From: CAVQBJ01 sp963819075
Lineage (GTDB): Bacteria; Actinomycetota; Thermoleophilia; Solirubrobacterales; Solirubrobacteraceae
Direction: 5' to 3'
Assembly: GCA_963819075.1 (NCBI GenBank)
Contig: CAWFUP010000004.1
Coordinates: 1 to 64,000, forward strand
DNA: 64,000 nt
In this document: positions 28,234 through 37,599 of the stretch, in pieces
Numbering within the stretch: position 1 is the stretch's first letter
How the letters are laid out: every line of letters begins with the position of its first letter
Made by a program: the position numbers and the translations under genes
The notes under the pieces: generated by a model
The model's database searches: none
What the model was told of the DNA's origin: nothing
What the model saw: only the letters and a program-made list of their open reading frames with translations

Positions 28234-29195
28234 CAACCATGAGCCCCGAGCACTCCCCGGACCGACCAGCGTCCGCGATCGAGCGTCGCATCACGATCGT
28301 CGCCGTGGTGTTGCCCTTCGCCGCGTTCGTCGTGAGCGTACGACTCGTTTGGAACGGTGCGGTGAGCATGCGCGACCTGGGCGTCCTCGCGGTCATGTAT
28401 GCGCTGACGGGCTTCGGCGTCACGGTCGGGTTTCATCGGTTGCTCACGCACCGCTCGTTCCTCGCCCCCGACTGGGTGCGCGGCACGTTTGCGGTCCTGG
28501 GCTCGATGGCCGTGCAGGGCGCTGTGATCCATTGGGTCGCCGACCATCGCAAGCACCACACGTTCACCGACGAGCCCGGGGACCCGCACAGTCCGCATAC
28601 CGCCGGGGGGTCGGGCTGGCGTCGGGTCGCACGCGGAATCTGGCACGCCCACCTGGGGTGGCTGTTCGCGCGGACCGATCGCGCCTCCGCGCGACGGTAC
28701 GCGAGTGACCTGCGTGGCGACCCGACCATCAGATTCGTCGATCGCCTGTTCCCTCTGTGGGTACTTATGGGGCTCCTGCTACCGTTCCTCGCAGGCTTTG
28801 GCCTCTCCGGCGGTCAGCTTCGGGCCGGGTTCACGGCCTTGCTCTGGGGTGGTCTCGTGCGGATCTTCGTGTTCCACCACGCCACATGGAGCGTCAACTC
28901 GGTTTGCCACCTCTACGGGAAGCGACCGTTCGTCACGGCCGACGAGAGCCGAAACAACTGGGCCGTCGCGATCGTGGCCCTCGGCGAGGGCTGGCATCAC
29001 AACCATCACGCGTTTCCGACGGCGGCTCGGCACGGACTCCTGCGCGGCCAACTCGATCCAAGCTACGCCATCATCCGCTGCCTCGAGCTCCTCGGGCTGG
29101 CCGACGCGGTGCGCAGGCCCTCCGCGGAGCAGGTCGGGGCGGCGCGGCGCGGCGTCCCCGGGCACTGCGTGGGGAGCCTCCGTCAGTCCGAGTGA
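28230..29195 (+). CDS. Acyl-CoA/fatty-acid desaturase
   Basis: ATG 28230 overlaps the methyltransferase stop, giving 321 residues. The three His boxes of membrane di-iron desaturases are intact: HRLLTH (residues 69-74), HRKHH (106-110) and HHNHHAFP near 255. Several membrane segments separate them (ITIVAVVLPFAAFVVSVRLV; PLWVLMGLLLPFLAGFGLSG). This is the stearoyl-CoA delta-9 type. It needs electrons from a reductase not seen nearby. Translational coupling with the PhcB-like gene implies a common product, an unsaturated fatty-acid-derived ester. Confidence 0.9.
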   Translation: MTTMSPEHSPDRPASAIERRITIVAVVLPFAAFVVSVRLVWNGAVSMRDLGVLAVMYALTGFGVTVGFHRLLTHRSFLAPDWVRGTFAVLGSMAVQGAVIHWVADHRKHHTFTDEPGDPHSPHTAGGSGWRRVARGIWHAHLGWLFARTDRASARRYASDLRGDPTIRFVDRLFPLWVLMGLLLPFLAGFGLSGGQLRAGFTALLWGGLVRIFVFHHATWSVNSVCHLYGKRPFVTADESRNNWAVAIVALGEGWHHNHHAFPTAARHGLLRGQLDPSYAIIRCLELLGLADAVRRPSAEQVGAARRGVPGHCVGSLRQSE

Positions 29196-29219
29196 GTTGC
29201 CTCGCGGGCCGAATCAGGG

Positions 29220-32200
29220 TCAGCGCCCACCGAACATCGTTTCCAGGCGGGCGGCGAGGATGACGTCTCCGTCGACTCTGCACCGCCCGGCGGCCATGGC
29301 CGTTACCGGGTTCTGCAGGCCGGCCGTAACGCGAACCCAGTCGGCCAGGCCCGAGTAGATTGTGACGGCGGCATCGAGCGGAGCTGGTTCGAGTAGTCGT
29401 GCGTGGCCGGCATCGGAGTCGACCTCGATCGCCCAACGCCAGGGCGCGTCGAGCGGCGTGTCGATCGCGAACGGCTCCAGCTCATAGGCGATGACGCCAG
29501 CGAAGCCGCCGGCGTGTGCGGGCTGAAAGCCGCGCGCGAGCGCGCGTACGAGAGCGCGTTGTCGGCGGGGGTCGGCGAATCGGCGCTCGAGCGCCGCGTC
29601 GTCTTGGCCTCGGACGAGTGTGGCGAGGGCCCGACGGCCGGTGCGGGTCGTCAGGGCGCGGAGCGGCCGCTCGCGTTCGTGGACCCGAGCGACATCCGGC
29701 ATCTCACGGCCCTCCAGCTCGGCACGGGCCTGCTCAGCCTGGTCGATGATTGCCCGCATCTGGTATCGCTGAGCTATCGCTTCGCCGTCAGCGAGGTGTA
29801 TGCGTGCCTGTGCCGCGTCGCCGTCGTGGTCGCGTCGGTGCAGCGCGATCGCGAGGTCAACTCGCGTCCAGGCGGTCATCCAGAGAAGGTCGATCCTGTC
29901 TGCGCGCGCCACCGCCGCGCGCAACTCTTCCGCCGCGGCGTGCGGATTGTCGGCCAAGAGCTCGAGACGCCCGATGTGCCACTCGGGGATGTGGCCGAAG
30001 AGGAGCCCCGGCGGGACCTGGTGCAGGTACGGCCGGAGCTCGTCAAGTAGCGGACGCAGCCGTGCTCCGGCGCCGGCGTCTCCGGCGAGCGTGGCCGCGA
30101 AGGCTAGGTAGCACAGCCCGGCAGGAACGTGGACGTCGGCCCGACGCAGCACGGCGAGGTCCGGGGAGAGCAGGGTCGCCAAGCGACGCCGCGTGCCTTC
30201 GCAGTCGCCGTCACACGCCATCGCGAAGGTCGCGAAAGCCGACATGAAGCCCCACGGCCCGGCGCCTTCCATGGCCGCGTAGCCGGCACGCATCGCTGAC
30301 GTCTCACCGTCGTAGATCCACCCCGTGATGAGCAGCATCAACAGCTCCACGGCGACATGAATGTCGGGGCGGAGCCGCCGAACCGTGGTACCCGCGCGTC
30401 GAATGAGGGCTTCACCAGCAGCACGATTGCCGCGGTCGATTTCCCGCATCCCGCGATTGACGTCCACCTCCCATGTAAAGCGAGGACTGCCGAGCCTCTG
30501 GGCGATTTCGGCGCCCCGCTCGACTGCCCGGTCGCAGTCCGCGATCCGCCCGAGCCCGTAGTGGGCGGCGCCAGATAACTGGTTGACGCGAAACCGCAGG
30601 TCATCGCGGCCGCAGGCCTCGGCCGCGTCTCCCAGGCCAAGCACGTCCTCGACGTGGGCGAGCGCGTCCAGAGCACCCGCGGTACGGGCCAGTGCCGCGT
30701 ACATAGCCGCCAGCCCAGCGAGCACCTCTGACTCGCTGTCGCCCAGACGCTGCTGTCGCTCTTTGGCGCGGGCCACGAGCACGCGCAGCGTGTCTTCGTC
30801 GTCGCTGTAGAGCATTGCGTACACGAGCCGGGCGATCAGCTGTAGTGCGAGACGGGGCTCGGTGTCGCCGAGGGCTTGCAGGCCCTCCCGAAGCAATGCG
30901 ACTGTTGAGGTGTCGTCGGTACTGAGCTCGTAGCCAAAGCCAATGTCGCCGCCGGCGAAGCCGAGGGCGGCGCGTGCGAGGACGATCGCGTTGCCTGTCG
31001 TGCGGGCTGCGTCCACGGACGCGCGGAACGCTGCGCGGCCTCGTGCGAGATCGGCTGCGAGCAGCTCTTGTTCGCCCAACTCGAGGAGCAGCCAGGCACG
31101 CGCGTCTTGGTCGTTGTCTGGGGCGAGGTCCAGCACGCTGCGGAGGTGGGTGGCGGCTTGTTCGTGGTCGTGCGCGTCTGCCGCCGTTGTGGCAGCTGCT
31201 CGGTGTGCGGCGATCGCGGGCTCGGGGCCAGCCATGGTTACGGCGAGGCTGTAGTGGCGTGCGAGATCGGCGGGCTCGGTCCTGGGGTCTTGCTCGAGCG
31301 TGCGAGCGATGGCGAGGTGCAGCCGAGCGCTCGCGGCGTCGCCGAGGCTGGCGAGCAGCGCCTCACGGATAAGGGCGTGGGGAAACTGGATCGTAGGCTC
31401 CGCAGTGGCCAGCTCCTCCACGAGCCGCTCAGCCACCGCTTGCTGCACGGCACGCACCGCATCCTCCGGCTCGATGGCTGCAGCGCGCGCCGCCAGCGCC
31501 ACTGGTGCTGACGGTCCGATCGCGGCGGCGGCAGAAAGTAGGCGCTCGGTGGCGGGTTCCAGCCGGGCGAGGCGCTCCTCCACGAGGCCGGCGACGGCGT
31601 CAGGGACGGGCGCCGTGTCGAGCGCCTCGCTGTCTCGAAGCGCGCCTTGCTCGTCCAGGTCGACCGCCAGCTCCCCGGCGAAGAATGGGTTGCCGGCAGT
31701 GCGCGCAGCCAGACGGGCGGCAAGCCGTGGGGTGATCGCACGCCCGACTCTCGCGGCCACGAGCGCCGCGAGGCCCTTGGCGTCCAGGCCGCTGAGACGC
31801 AGCTCGGTCAGGTCGCGGGTGCGGCGCAACTCGCCAAGCACGCGCGAGACGGGGTGGCCGCGACCCAGCTCGGGCTCGCGCGCTGTCACAACCAACTCCA
31901 GTCGCGCGACCGACGAGCTGTCGAGCAGTTGCCGTAACGCCTCGGCCGATGCTGGGTCGCACCAGTGCGCATCATCGAGCACGACCAGCAGCGGCTCCCC
32001 GCCGGCGGCGAACCCGAGCGCGGCGCCTATCCCGCGCAACAGCCGATAGCGCGCGCCCTCCGCCGCTGCGACGTCCCCGGCGACCGCTCGGCGGCCCGTA
32101 GCGTGCTGGCTGAGCTCGGGCACGAGCACGGACAGCTCCTCCCCGGCCGCCCGGGCGAGCTGCTCCCGCCAGGCCTCACCGCCCGCGAGCGCGAGCTCTG

Positions 32201-33089
32201 CGATTGCCCCGACCCACGGCTCGAAAGCGACCGTCGGCTCTCGGGGGCAGCGAGCCAGCGCCACCACCGCGCCCGCGTGGTGCGAGTCAGCCGCGGCCGC
32301 TGCTGCGAGGCGTGTCTTCCCGATGCCCGGCTCACCAAGAATCAGCGTCGCCCGTCGTCCCCCGTGAGAAGCCATCGCGTCGCGCAGCAACGCGACCTCG
32401 CGATCACGACCGACCAGCGGCTCGCTGGCGAACGCCGCGAGTATCCGCGGCAGCTGGGTATCGCCTGGACGCGATCCGTTCGTTTCCGAGGCCGCGCGAT
32501 CGCTCGAGGGCAGTCGCGGCGAGTCGCTCGCTCGGGGTTCGCGGCCCGCGCGCATGGCGCCGGAGCCGTTGACGGCGAGCTCGTGCCACTGCAGGCTCGA
32601 CGCCCGCACCGGGGTGGGAATGCCCCTGAGGGTGTAACCGCTGACCGGCTCGAGCGTGACGCCAGAGCGCGAAGCGATGAGCGCTGCGACGAGGTCCTGG
32701 ACGAGGACTTGTCCGCCGTGGGCGGCGGCGCACAGGCGGCAGGCGATGACAACCGGGAGGCCTTGCAGATCGTTGCCGTCGGGGATCGGCTCGCCGGCGG
32801 CTATACCGACGCGCGCGGCGATCCCGATCTGACCCTGCTCGGTGTTCAGGCGCGACACCGACGCCTGGATCTGCGCGGCGGCCGACAGCGCCCCGAGGGC
32901 GCTGTCGAAGCTGGCCATCGCGCCGTCACCGAGCCACTTCACCACGCGGCCACCGGCGACGTGGACGGCGTCTTGGACATCGTGGACATGCGCCAGGCGC
33001 AGCCGCTCCATCTCATCGTCGCCCAGGCTCGCCAACAAGGTCGTCGAATCGACCAAGTCACTGAACATCACTATCGCCACGCCTGCCAT
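29220..33089 (-). CDS. Class III cyclase - AAA-type ATPase - TPR - SCP2-like regulator
   Basis: ATG 33089 (MAGVAIVMFSDLVDSTTLL) gives 1289 residues; a longer ORF adds about 50 residues but the decayed paralogue starts at the same Met. The cyclase domain is at about 1-170, with metal Asp residues in FSDLVDST and KWLGDGAMASFDS. Walker A is ATLILGEPGIGKTRLAAAAA, Walker B LLVVLDDAHWCDPA. A long helical TPR-type region follows to about 1150. The C-terminal 110 residues (AAVTIYSGLADWVRVTAGLQ, then RVDGDVILAARLETMFGG) look like an SCP2 sterol-carrier-like domain. No LuxR helix-turn-helix is seen. It is convergent with the desaturase, 24 bases away. Confidence 0.85.
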   Translation of the reverse strand: MAGVAIVMFSDLVDSTTLLASLGDDEMERLRLAHVHDVQDAVHVAGGRVVKWLGDGAMASFDSALGALSAAAQIQASVSRLNTEQGQIGIAARVGIAAGEPIPDGNDLQGLPVVIACRLCAAAHGGQVLVQDLVAALIASRSGVTLEPVSGYTLRGIPTPVRASSLQWHELAVNGSGAMRAGREPRASDSPRLPSSDRAASETNGSRPGDTQLPRILAAFASEPLVGRDREVALLRDAMASHGGRRATLILGEPGIGKTRLAAAAAADSHHAGAVVALARCPREPTVAFEPWVGAIAELALAGGEAWREQLARAAGEELSVLVPELSQHATGRRAVAGDVAAAEGARYRLLRGIGAALGFAAGGEPLLVVLDDAHWCDPASAEALRQLLDSSSVARLELVVTAREPELGRGHPVSRVLGELRRTRDLTELRLSGLDAKGLAALVAARVGRAITPRLAARLAARTAGNPFFAGELAVDLDEQGALRDSEALDTAPVPDAVAGLVEERLARLEPATERLLSAAAAIGPSAPVALAARAAAIEPEDAVRAVQQAVAERLVEELATAEPTIQFPHALIREALLASLGDAASARLHLAIARTLEQDPRTEPADLARHYSLAVTMAGPEPAIAAHRAAATTAADAHDHEQAATHLRSVLDLAPDNDQDARAWLLLELGEQELLAADLARGRAAFRASVDAARTTGNAIVLARAALGFAGGDIGFGYELSTDDTSTVALLREGLQALGDTEPRLALQLIARLVYAMLYSDDEDTLRVLVARAKERQQRLGDSESEVLAGLAAMYAALARTAGALDALAHVEDVLGLGDAAEACGRDDLRFRVNQLSGAAHYGLGRIADCDRAVERGAEIAQRLGSPRFTWEVDVNRGMREIDRGNRAAGEALIRRAGTTVRRLRPDIHVAVELLMLLITGWIYDGETSAMRAGYAAMEGAGPWGFMSAFATFAMACDGDCEGTRRRLATLLSPDLAVLRRADVHVPAGLCYLAFAATLAGDAGAGARLRPLLDELRPYLHQVPPGLLFGHIPEWHIGRLELLADNPHAAAEELRAAVARADRIDLLWMTAWTRVDLAIALHRRDHDGDAAQARIHLADGEAIAQRYQMRAIIDQAEQARAELEGREMPDVARVHERERPLRALTTRTGRRALATLVRGQDDAALERRFADPRRQRALVRALARGFQPAHAGGFAGVIAYELEPFAIDTPLDAPWRWAIEVDSDAGHARLLEPAPLDAAVTIYSGLADWVRVTAGLQNPVTAMAAGRCRVDGDVILAARLETMFGGR

Positions 33090-33204
33090 CAGCAAGACCC
33101 CCCGGTCAATTACACCAAGAACCTGCCAGGACCGCCGTCCGCCCGACGCCACGCCAGCCCAGGGGCGCGACGCCATTCGCGTGAGCTGGCGAGTCAATGG
33201 AGGC

Positions 33205-33325
33205 AGACCCAGCGTGCCACGCGACCTCGACGTGCAGGGCTGAGCCTCCATAACGTCACCGACGGATGACCCAAGGTTGGTCGCACACCCGGCCAGGCGT
33301 ACCGCGGCGGCTGCGCGCTAGGGCT
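33205..33325. repeat. Upstream region of the cyclase gene, duplicated at 23048-23165
   Basis: About 115 bases are recognisably homologous to the region upstream of crp, at about the same distance from the start codon (115-235 bases here). A nearer block, AATTACACCA at about 33109, also recurs upstream of the decayed cyclase paralogue. The interval 33090-33697 contains no gene. Confidence 0.5.
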
Positions 33326-33467
33326 ATTAGCCGCGCGGCAACGCGTGGATCCGCCCGGGCAACGGCTCATGCCCACAAGATGTACCAACGCGCCGGCGAT
33401 CACGCGCGACGAATCGCGACGCACCTGCAGGTCGCTAAGCGCGCGCCCGGGACCGCGAGCGGACCGG

Positions 33468-33498
33468 GGGCTGGACGATCCCTCTCATCGTCCAGCCC
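33468..33498. terminator. Perfect 12-bp hairpin
   Basis: GGGCTGGACGAT (33468-33479) and ATCGTCCAGCCC (33487-33498) enclose a seven-base loop. A related but imperfect stretch with the same loop CCCTCTC occurs at 58925-58985. No U tract; it may be a terminator, a small-RNA structure or a mobile-element end. Confidence 0.4.
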
Positions 33499-33697
33499 GA
33501 CTTTGGCTCACGATCGAGTTGGCGACCACGGGCTCGTGCGGTCGGCCGGCGCGCGGGCTGGAGGCGCGCGCCATCGGAGCGTCGCCGGAGCGGTCGCACC
33601 AGGGGCGTCGGCGCCAGGACGGAAGCGGTCGCCAGGCCGATTACTGCTCGCATCACCGAGGGCAGCGGGGCTGTTCGGGCCGCCAGCGCTGGCGTGG

Positions 33698-33868
33698 CTA
33701 ACGCAAGCGCCTTCTCATGCGCGCGCCAATGGAAAATACGCGGCCGCAGATCCGACCGTCGAACAGATCCTGTGGTCCACGTGGGTTGTCGCGTCGGCTG
33801 CTCTCGCAGCGGTAGCGATCGCCTCCCAGCGCGACGATGTTGGTGCCTCCGCATTCCGGGCATCTCAT
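33698..33868 (-). CDS. Small zinc-ribbon protein
   Basis: ATG 33868 has a perfect AGGAGG nine bases upstream, giving 56 residues that begin MRCPECGGTNIVALGGDRYR and end in a basic tail. Cys3/Cys6 (CPEC) with later Cys residues near 21 and 42 make a likely four-Cys zinc ribbon; YRCE and ICGRVFS are the second half. Such proteins often bind nucleic acid or a protein partner; nothing more can be said. Short size and the clear ribosome site support a real gene. Confidence 0.65.
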   Translation of the reverse strand: MRCPECGGTNIVALGGDRYRCESSRRDNPRGPQDLFDGRICGRVFSIGARMRRRLR

Positions 33869-34020
33869 CTGATACGACCTCCTCGGGGGGTTGGGGGAGT
33901 TGACCCTACGAGTGCTTGGAACTGCGCCCGGGACCGTAGCCCAGAGCATCCGGACTAGTCAACGGCAGCACGGCATTCGGGGCACTCGATCCTCGGGGAG
34001 CGTCGAGTAGTCTGTCGGCC

Positions 34021-34617
34021 GTGACGTTCCAGGATCGCGTGGATATGCAGCGTCAGCAGTATTCCCAGGAAGCCCGCGCGCACGTCGAGGCGGCGGAACA
34101 GGAGCGGGCGGCGGCCTACGAGGACGCCCGCGTTGACGCGGAAGCGTTGCTACCTCAGGCCAAAGAGGCGATCTCCGCACTGAGGGCCGCGCGGCAGCGG
34201 TCCGCGACCCATCTTGTCGAAGAATTCCTATTTCAGGCAGTTCGCAGCGGATACTCGCGCGGTTCGTTCGGGTTCGGGCCGATCGTGACGCAGTTCTACG
34301 ACCAGAAAGGCAAGGGCCCGTTTCGACGGAGCGTTGGTCCGCAACGCAGTGAGCTCATCGGGTGGTGGATGCGTCGGGAGCCGTTCGAGTTCGAGGTCCC
34401 CCTGCTGGGTCCGACGACCGTTTCAAGATTTCAGACTATGAACTGGTCCGTATCGCCGATAGGTAGCCTCGACGAGTTCGCCCGCGGGGTCATGTATGAA
34501 TACTTCAGCCAGCCGACCGAAAGCGGCCCAGTCGTAACGCACCAGGTCCCGGCGGCGAGAGGGCTACGAGAGTTCATTAAGGAGGTAGAGGATCACCTGG
34601 TCTACCTGCCCGACTGA
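34021..34617 (+). CDS. Hypothetical protein with N-terminal coiled coil
   Basis: 198 residues from GTG 34021. Residues about 5-60 are a charged helix (RQQYSQEARAHVEAAEQERA, then AKEAISALRAARQRS), probably a coiled coil. The rest contains FLFQAVRSGYSRGSFGFGPI and ELIGWWMRREPFEFEVPLLG. Codon use is less GC-rich than in the neighbours, which can signal recent transfer. I do not recognise the family. Confidence 0.6.
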   Translation: MTFQDRVDMQRQQYSQEARAHVEAAEQERAAAYEDARVDAEALLPQAKEAISALRAARQRSATHLVEEFLFQAVRSGYSRGSFGFGPIVTQFYDQKGKGPFRRSVGPQRSELIGWWMRREPFEFEVPLLGPTTVSRFQTMNWSVSPIGSLDEFARGVMYEYFSQPTESGPVVTHQVPAARGLREFIKEVEDHLVYLPD

Positions 34618-35235
34618 GCGCAGGCAACGGGCAGCTCGGCGAACATCCGTACACAGCGACACGCGCCCAATACCGCGGAGAGGCAGGGGCCGTCCGGCCG
34701 CTGCGGAGCGGACGATCCGTTTCGGTCCGCGGCCGGCGCGGAGCGGACCATCGGTTCGGCGACATTCCGCTCGTGCGGTCGCGGCGCGCGCGTCGTCATA
34801 GTACTGATTATCGAGCGTCGATGATATAACGCGATATAACGCCATGCCCGGTCGCACCCCGTCCGTCTCTACCACGAGACTCAGTCGATCCGGACGCCAT
34901 TCTCGGCAAGAACTCGGGGCAAGCAGCGGCGTAATGTCGGCGTCGTCGCTGAGGCCGATGAACTTGCGTTGGAGACGCTCCTGACGCACCTTCGCACGAA
35001 GGTCGATCACTCTGTATCCAAGCATTGCGCCCGGTAGGTCTGGCGCGAGCCCCGTGATCGATCCGCCGCCGCGCTCATCACTACCCGCCTGGTGGCTGGT
35101 CGTGAGTTTCCAGACCTGCCGCGTGCGCGAGAAAGCAGTCGGATCCTCGAATCGCATGACAATGAGACGCATCGCGCCTAAAAAGGCGGATGTCGCAATC
35201 CTCACGCTCGCGACGGGCGCGCGATTTCGCTTCAA
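34564..35235 (-). CDS. Doubtful hypothetical protein
   Basis: This 223-residue frame overlaps the end of the convergent gene by 54 bases. Its N-terminal part (FLGAMRLIVMRFEDPTAFSR; GYRVIDLRAKVRQERLQRKF; RLSLVVETDGVRPGMALYRV) is plausible protein, whereas the last 80 residues are Arg/Pro-rich and look non-coding. A tandem decamer, GATATAACGC twice, sits at 34823-34842. It may be a degraded gene. Confidence 0.3.
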   Translation of the reverse strand: MKRNRAPVASVRIATSAFLGAMRLIVMRFEDPTAFSRTRQVWKLTTSHQAGSDERGGGSITGLAPDLPGAMLGYRVIDLRAKVRQERLQRKFIGLSDDADITPLLAPSSCREWRPDRLSLVVETDGVRPGMALYRVISSTLDNQYYDDARAATARAECRRTDGPLRAGRGPKRIVRSAAAGRPLPLRGIGRVSLCTDVRRAARCLRSVGQVDQVILYLLNELS

Positions 35236-35376
35236 CGAACTCCTCGGCCCCGGCGTTGCGCATGTGCCTCGGATCGCGCACTGGCTTCTGCGGCTGCATG
35301 GACCTCGCGCTCGCCCACCTCGAGCGCCGCCCTAAAGTCGGCCTAGGCCGCCTGAAGTCTGCCCCTCGTCGAGCAT

Positions 35377-35595
35377 TCAGGCAGTCGGCAGTGCCGAGTC
35401 AGCCGAGTGTGCAGGTCTTACATACCCGGCCAGATCAAGCAAGAAGTGGCCTGCGATCGGGTCTTGGGCCCGGTAGATGTGAGCGGCGTCAAGCATGCAG
35501 GTCGGGAGCCCCCAGTGACAGGGGCGGCGGCCGGTGACGTCGCCATCGAGGGCGATCGTGCCGCGCGTGGCGAGGTCGCCGGAACCGAGGTGGAG
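35377..35595 (-). pseudogene. Gene fragment, unknown family
   Basis: Between an in-frame TAG at 35596-35598 and TGA at 35377 the minus frame reads LHLGSGDLATRGTIALDGDV, GLPTCMLDAAHIYRAQDPIA and ends LLDLAGYVRPAHSAD-like. G/C third positions and regular composition suggest former coding sequence without a start codon. I recognise no family. Confidence 0.3.
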
Positions 35596-35615
35596 CTAGG
35601 AGTGCGCGCGCGCGG

Positions 35616-36908
35616 CTATTTCTTCGTCTTGCCGGGCTTGGCTCGTTTGAGTGGGTAACGCCTCTTGGCGGCCGCGACGCACTTAGCGCGCCGAGCTGGC
35701 TTCATCTTGGCGCACGCCTTGATGGCTCGCGCACGCTTCTGGGCCTCCGTGAGCGCTGGGGGGTGCTGGGTCGCCGCCGGTGCGGGTGGCGTCGCGGTGG
35801 GCGCGCCGGCGGTTAGCAGCGCGGGATTGACCCGCACGATGGCCTCCTGCACAGTGTCGGCGAGCCACAACTGGCCGTCTGGGGTCGCGGCGATCCCTGC
35901 AAATGGCGGTGCGGGAAACAGGGTCGATGTCCCGTTTGGCGTCAGACGACCCAGGCTCCCTAGTGCCGATTGGAACCAAAGGTCGCCGTCCGGGGTCATC
36001 GCGAAGTTCCCTAAGTTCGCTCCACCGGGGATAGGCGAGACGCTGACCGCGTCGCTGCTGGTTATTCGAACGATGTTCGTATCGGTTGTGAGTGGATATT
36101 TCGTGCCGACGAGGAGCCATAGGTTGCCGTCTGGGCCTGGTTCGATCCAATTGATGATCCCGCCGGTCACTGGGATCGAACTAAACGTGCCGCTCGGTGT
36201 AATGCGCCAGACGACGTTGGGTGTCGCCAGTTCGCTGTTTGTCTCTTCGCTAAACCAGATATTGCCGTCGGGACCGACCGCGATACCCCCGACATCACCT
36301 GGTTCAAGCGCGCCTGGCACTCCCGGTGCAGGTCCGCCACTGGGTACCGGGAACTCGGTGATGGCACCAGCCGGAGTGATTCGGCCGATGTTGTTCGCGC
36401 CGGGCTCTGTGAACCACAGGTTGCCGTCGGGGCCGCTCACGATCCCGGCGACTCCGCTGTACAGCGACGGGACCGGGAACTCGGTGATCGTGCCAGTCGT
36501 GGCGATGCGACCGATGTTGCCCGCTGTGGGCTCGGTGAACCACAGGTCCCCGTCGGGGCCTGAGACGATGTCATGCGGCGATGACTGAGCCGCGGGTGTT
36601 GCAAACTCCGTTATCGCGCCACTGGGCGTGATCATGCCGATCTTGCTTCCCGCCGGTTGGGTAAACCACAGGTTGCCATCGGGACCGACCACAATCGTCT
36701 GGGGCCCGCCGTTGTGCTGCCCTGGAGCGATCGGGAACACGGTGAAGGCCGGCGCGAGGTTGCTGAGTGGCGCCGCCGAGGCATCCCCGGCTCCCCACAG
36801 GCCGAGCGTCGCCGCAATGCCCAACACGGCGAGCGGGGCACTTGACCAACATCGGCGACCGGCTGCGGCCCCGCGTGTGCCTCGCGTCTCAATGCTCCCT
36901 CTTAGCAC
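35616..36908 (-). CDS. Secreted virginiamycin-B-lyase-like beta-propeller protein
   Basis: 430 residues from ATG 36908 with a signal helix (APLAVLGIAATLGLWGAGDA, SA-A site). At least seven repeats of the Vgb type follow: VGPDGNLWFTQPAGSKIGMI, SGPDGDLWFTEPTAGNIGRI, SGPDGNLWFTEPGANNIGRI, VGPDGNIWFSEETNSE. This is a streptogramin-lyase/SMP-30-like propeller. Catalytic His residues of true virginiamycin B lyases are not apparent, so antibiotic lyase activity is doubtful. The tail from about 380 is Ala/Pro then very basic (KRARAIKACAKMKPARRAK), perhaps for cell-wall binding. Confidence 0.8.
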   Translation of the reverse strand: MLRGSIETRGTRGAAAGRRCWSSAPLAVLGIAATLGLWGAGDASAAPLSNLAPAFTVFPIAPGQHNGGPQTIVVGPDGNLWFTQPAGSKIGMITPSGAITEFATPAAQSSPHDIVSGPDGDLWFTEPTAGNIGRIATTGTITEFPVPSLYSGVAGIVSGPDGNLWFTEPGANNIGRITPAGAITEFPVPSGGPAPGVPGALEPGDVGGIAVGPDGNIWFSEETNSELATPNVVWRITPSGTFSSIPVTGGIINWIEPGPDGNLWLLVGTKYPLTTDTNIVRITSSDAVSVSPIPGGANLGNFAMTPDGDLWFQSALGSLGRLTPNGTSTLFPAPPFAGIAATPDGQLWLADTVQEAIVRVNPALLTAGAPTATPPAPAATQHPPALTEAQKRARAIKACAKMKPARRAKCVAAAKRRYPLKRAKPGKTKK

Positions 36909-37599
36909 CGGCTACCTCCCGTTCTGCGGTGACCTAGCTTGTCATCGCGGCCGCGATCCAGGCTGCCGGTCGCTTCCGTATCGGCACGCCGCGGGCTGAG
37001 ACCGGCCAGCAACCGTGACCTCCATCAAGCGATCCCCCAAACGAGTCGACACAAGCAGTGCGGAAGCCGACTCAAGCTGCGCGAGCGCGACGGTCGTCGA
37101 GGATACACATTCGCCAGACCGCATGTGAGAAATTGTCAAATGTTGTGGATGGGTGCATGAGATCGTTCAGGCAGCCACCCTCTGGACTGTCGTGTTGGTG
37201 TCGTCGTCCGTGACCTGGATGCAGTCCTTGAACTTCGCGCCCCTCGAGGACGTCGGCCACGAGGTCGTGGCGGTTGAACCGGCGCCAGCGTTCCTCTCAA
37301 GAGCCGAACCCTCCTTAGCCGCAAGCTACTCGTTCCGCAACAACAGTCACGCCGCAGGCTTCCGATTCGGGCTTACTGGCATGCTTTGTCGCGTCGGCGC
37401 CATGGGGGTCCGTGTCGGCGACGCGGCCGACGTCGGCCGCCCCCGCGCCCCCACCCCACTCCCAGCCACCCGTAAGCCCGGTTTCTCGGCGACCGATCCC
37501 CCTCGCGAGTCGCTCGCAGCCCCCGCAGGAGCGCTCAGATCGCCTCGTTTGCGGCACCGGGCCGCCGTTGTCCTCACGCCGCCGGCGTGGCGCCCTGAT

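Noticed and set aside
35616..36908. Antibiotic (streptogramin) resistance lyase
   Set aside because: The propeller repeats match Vgb-like proteins, but the protein is exported, has a basic tail and lacks clear catalytic His residues; resistance is not supported.
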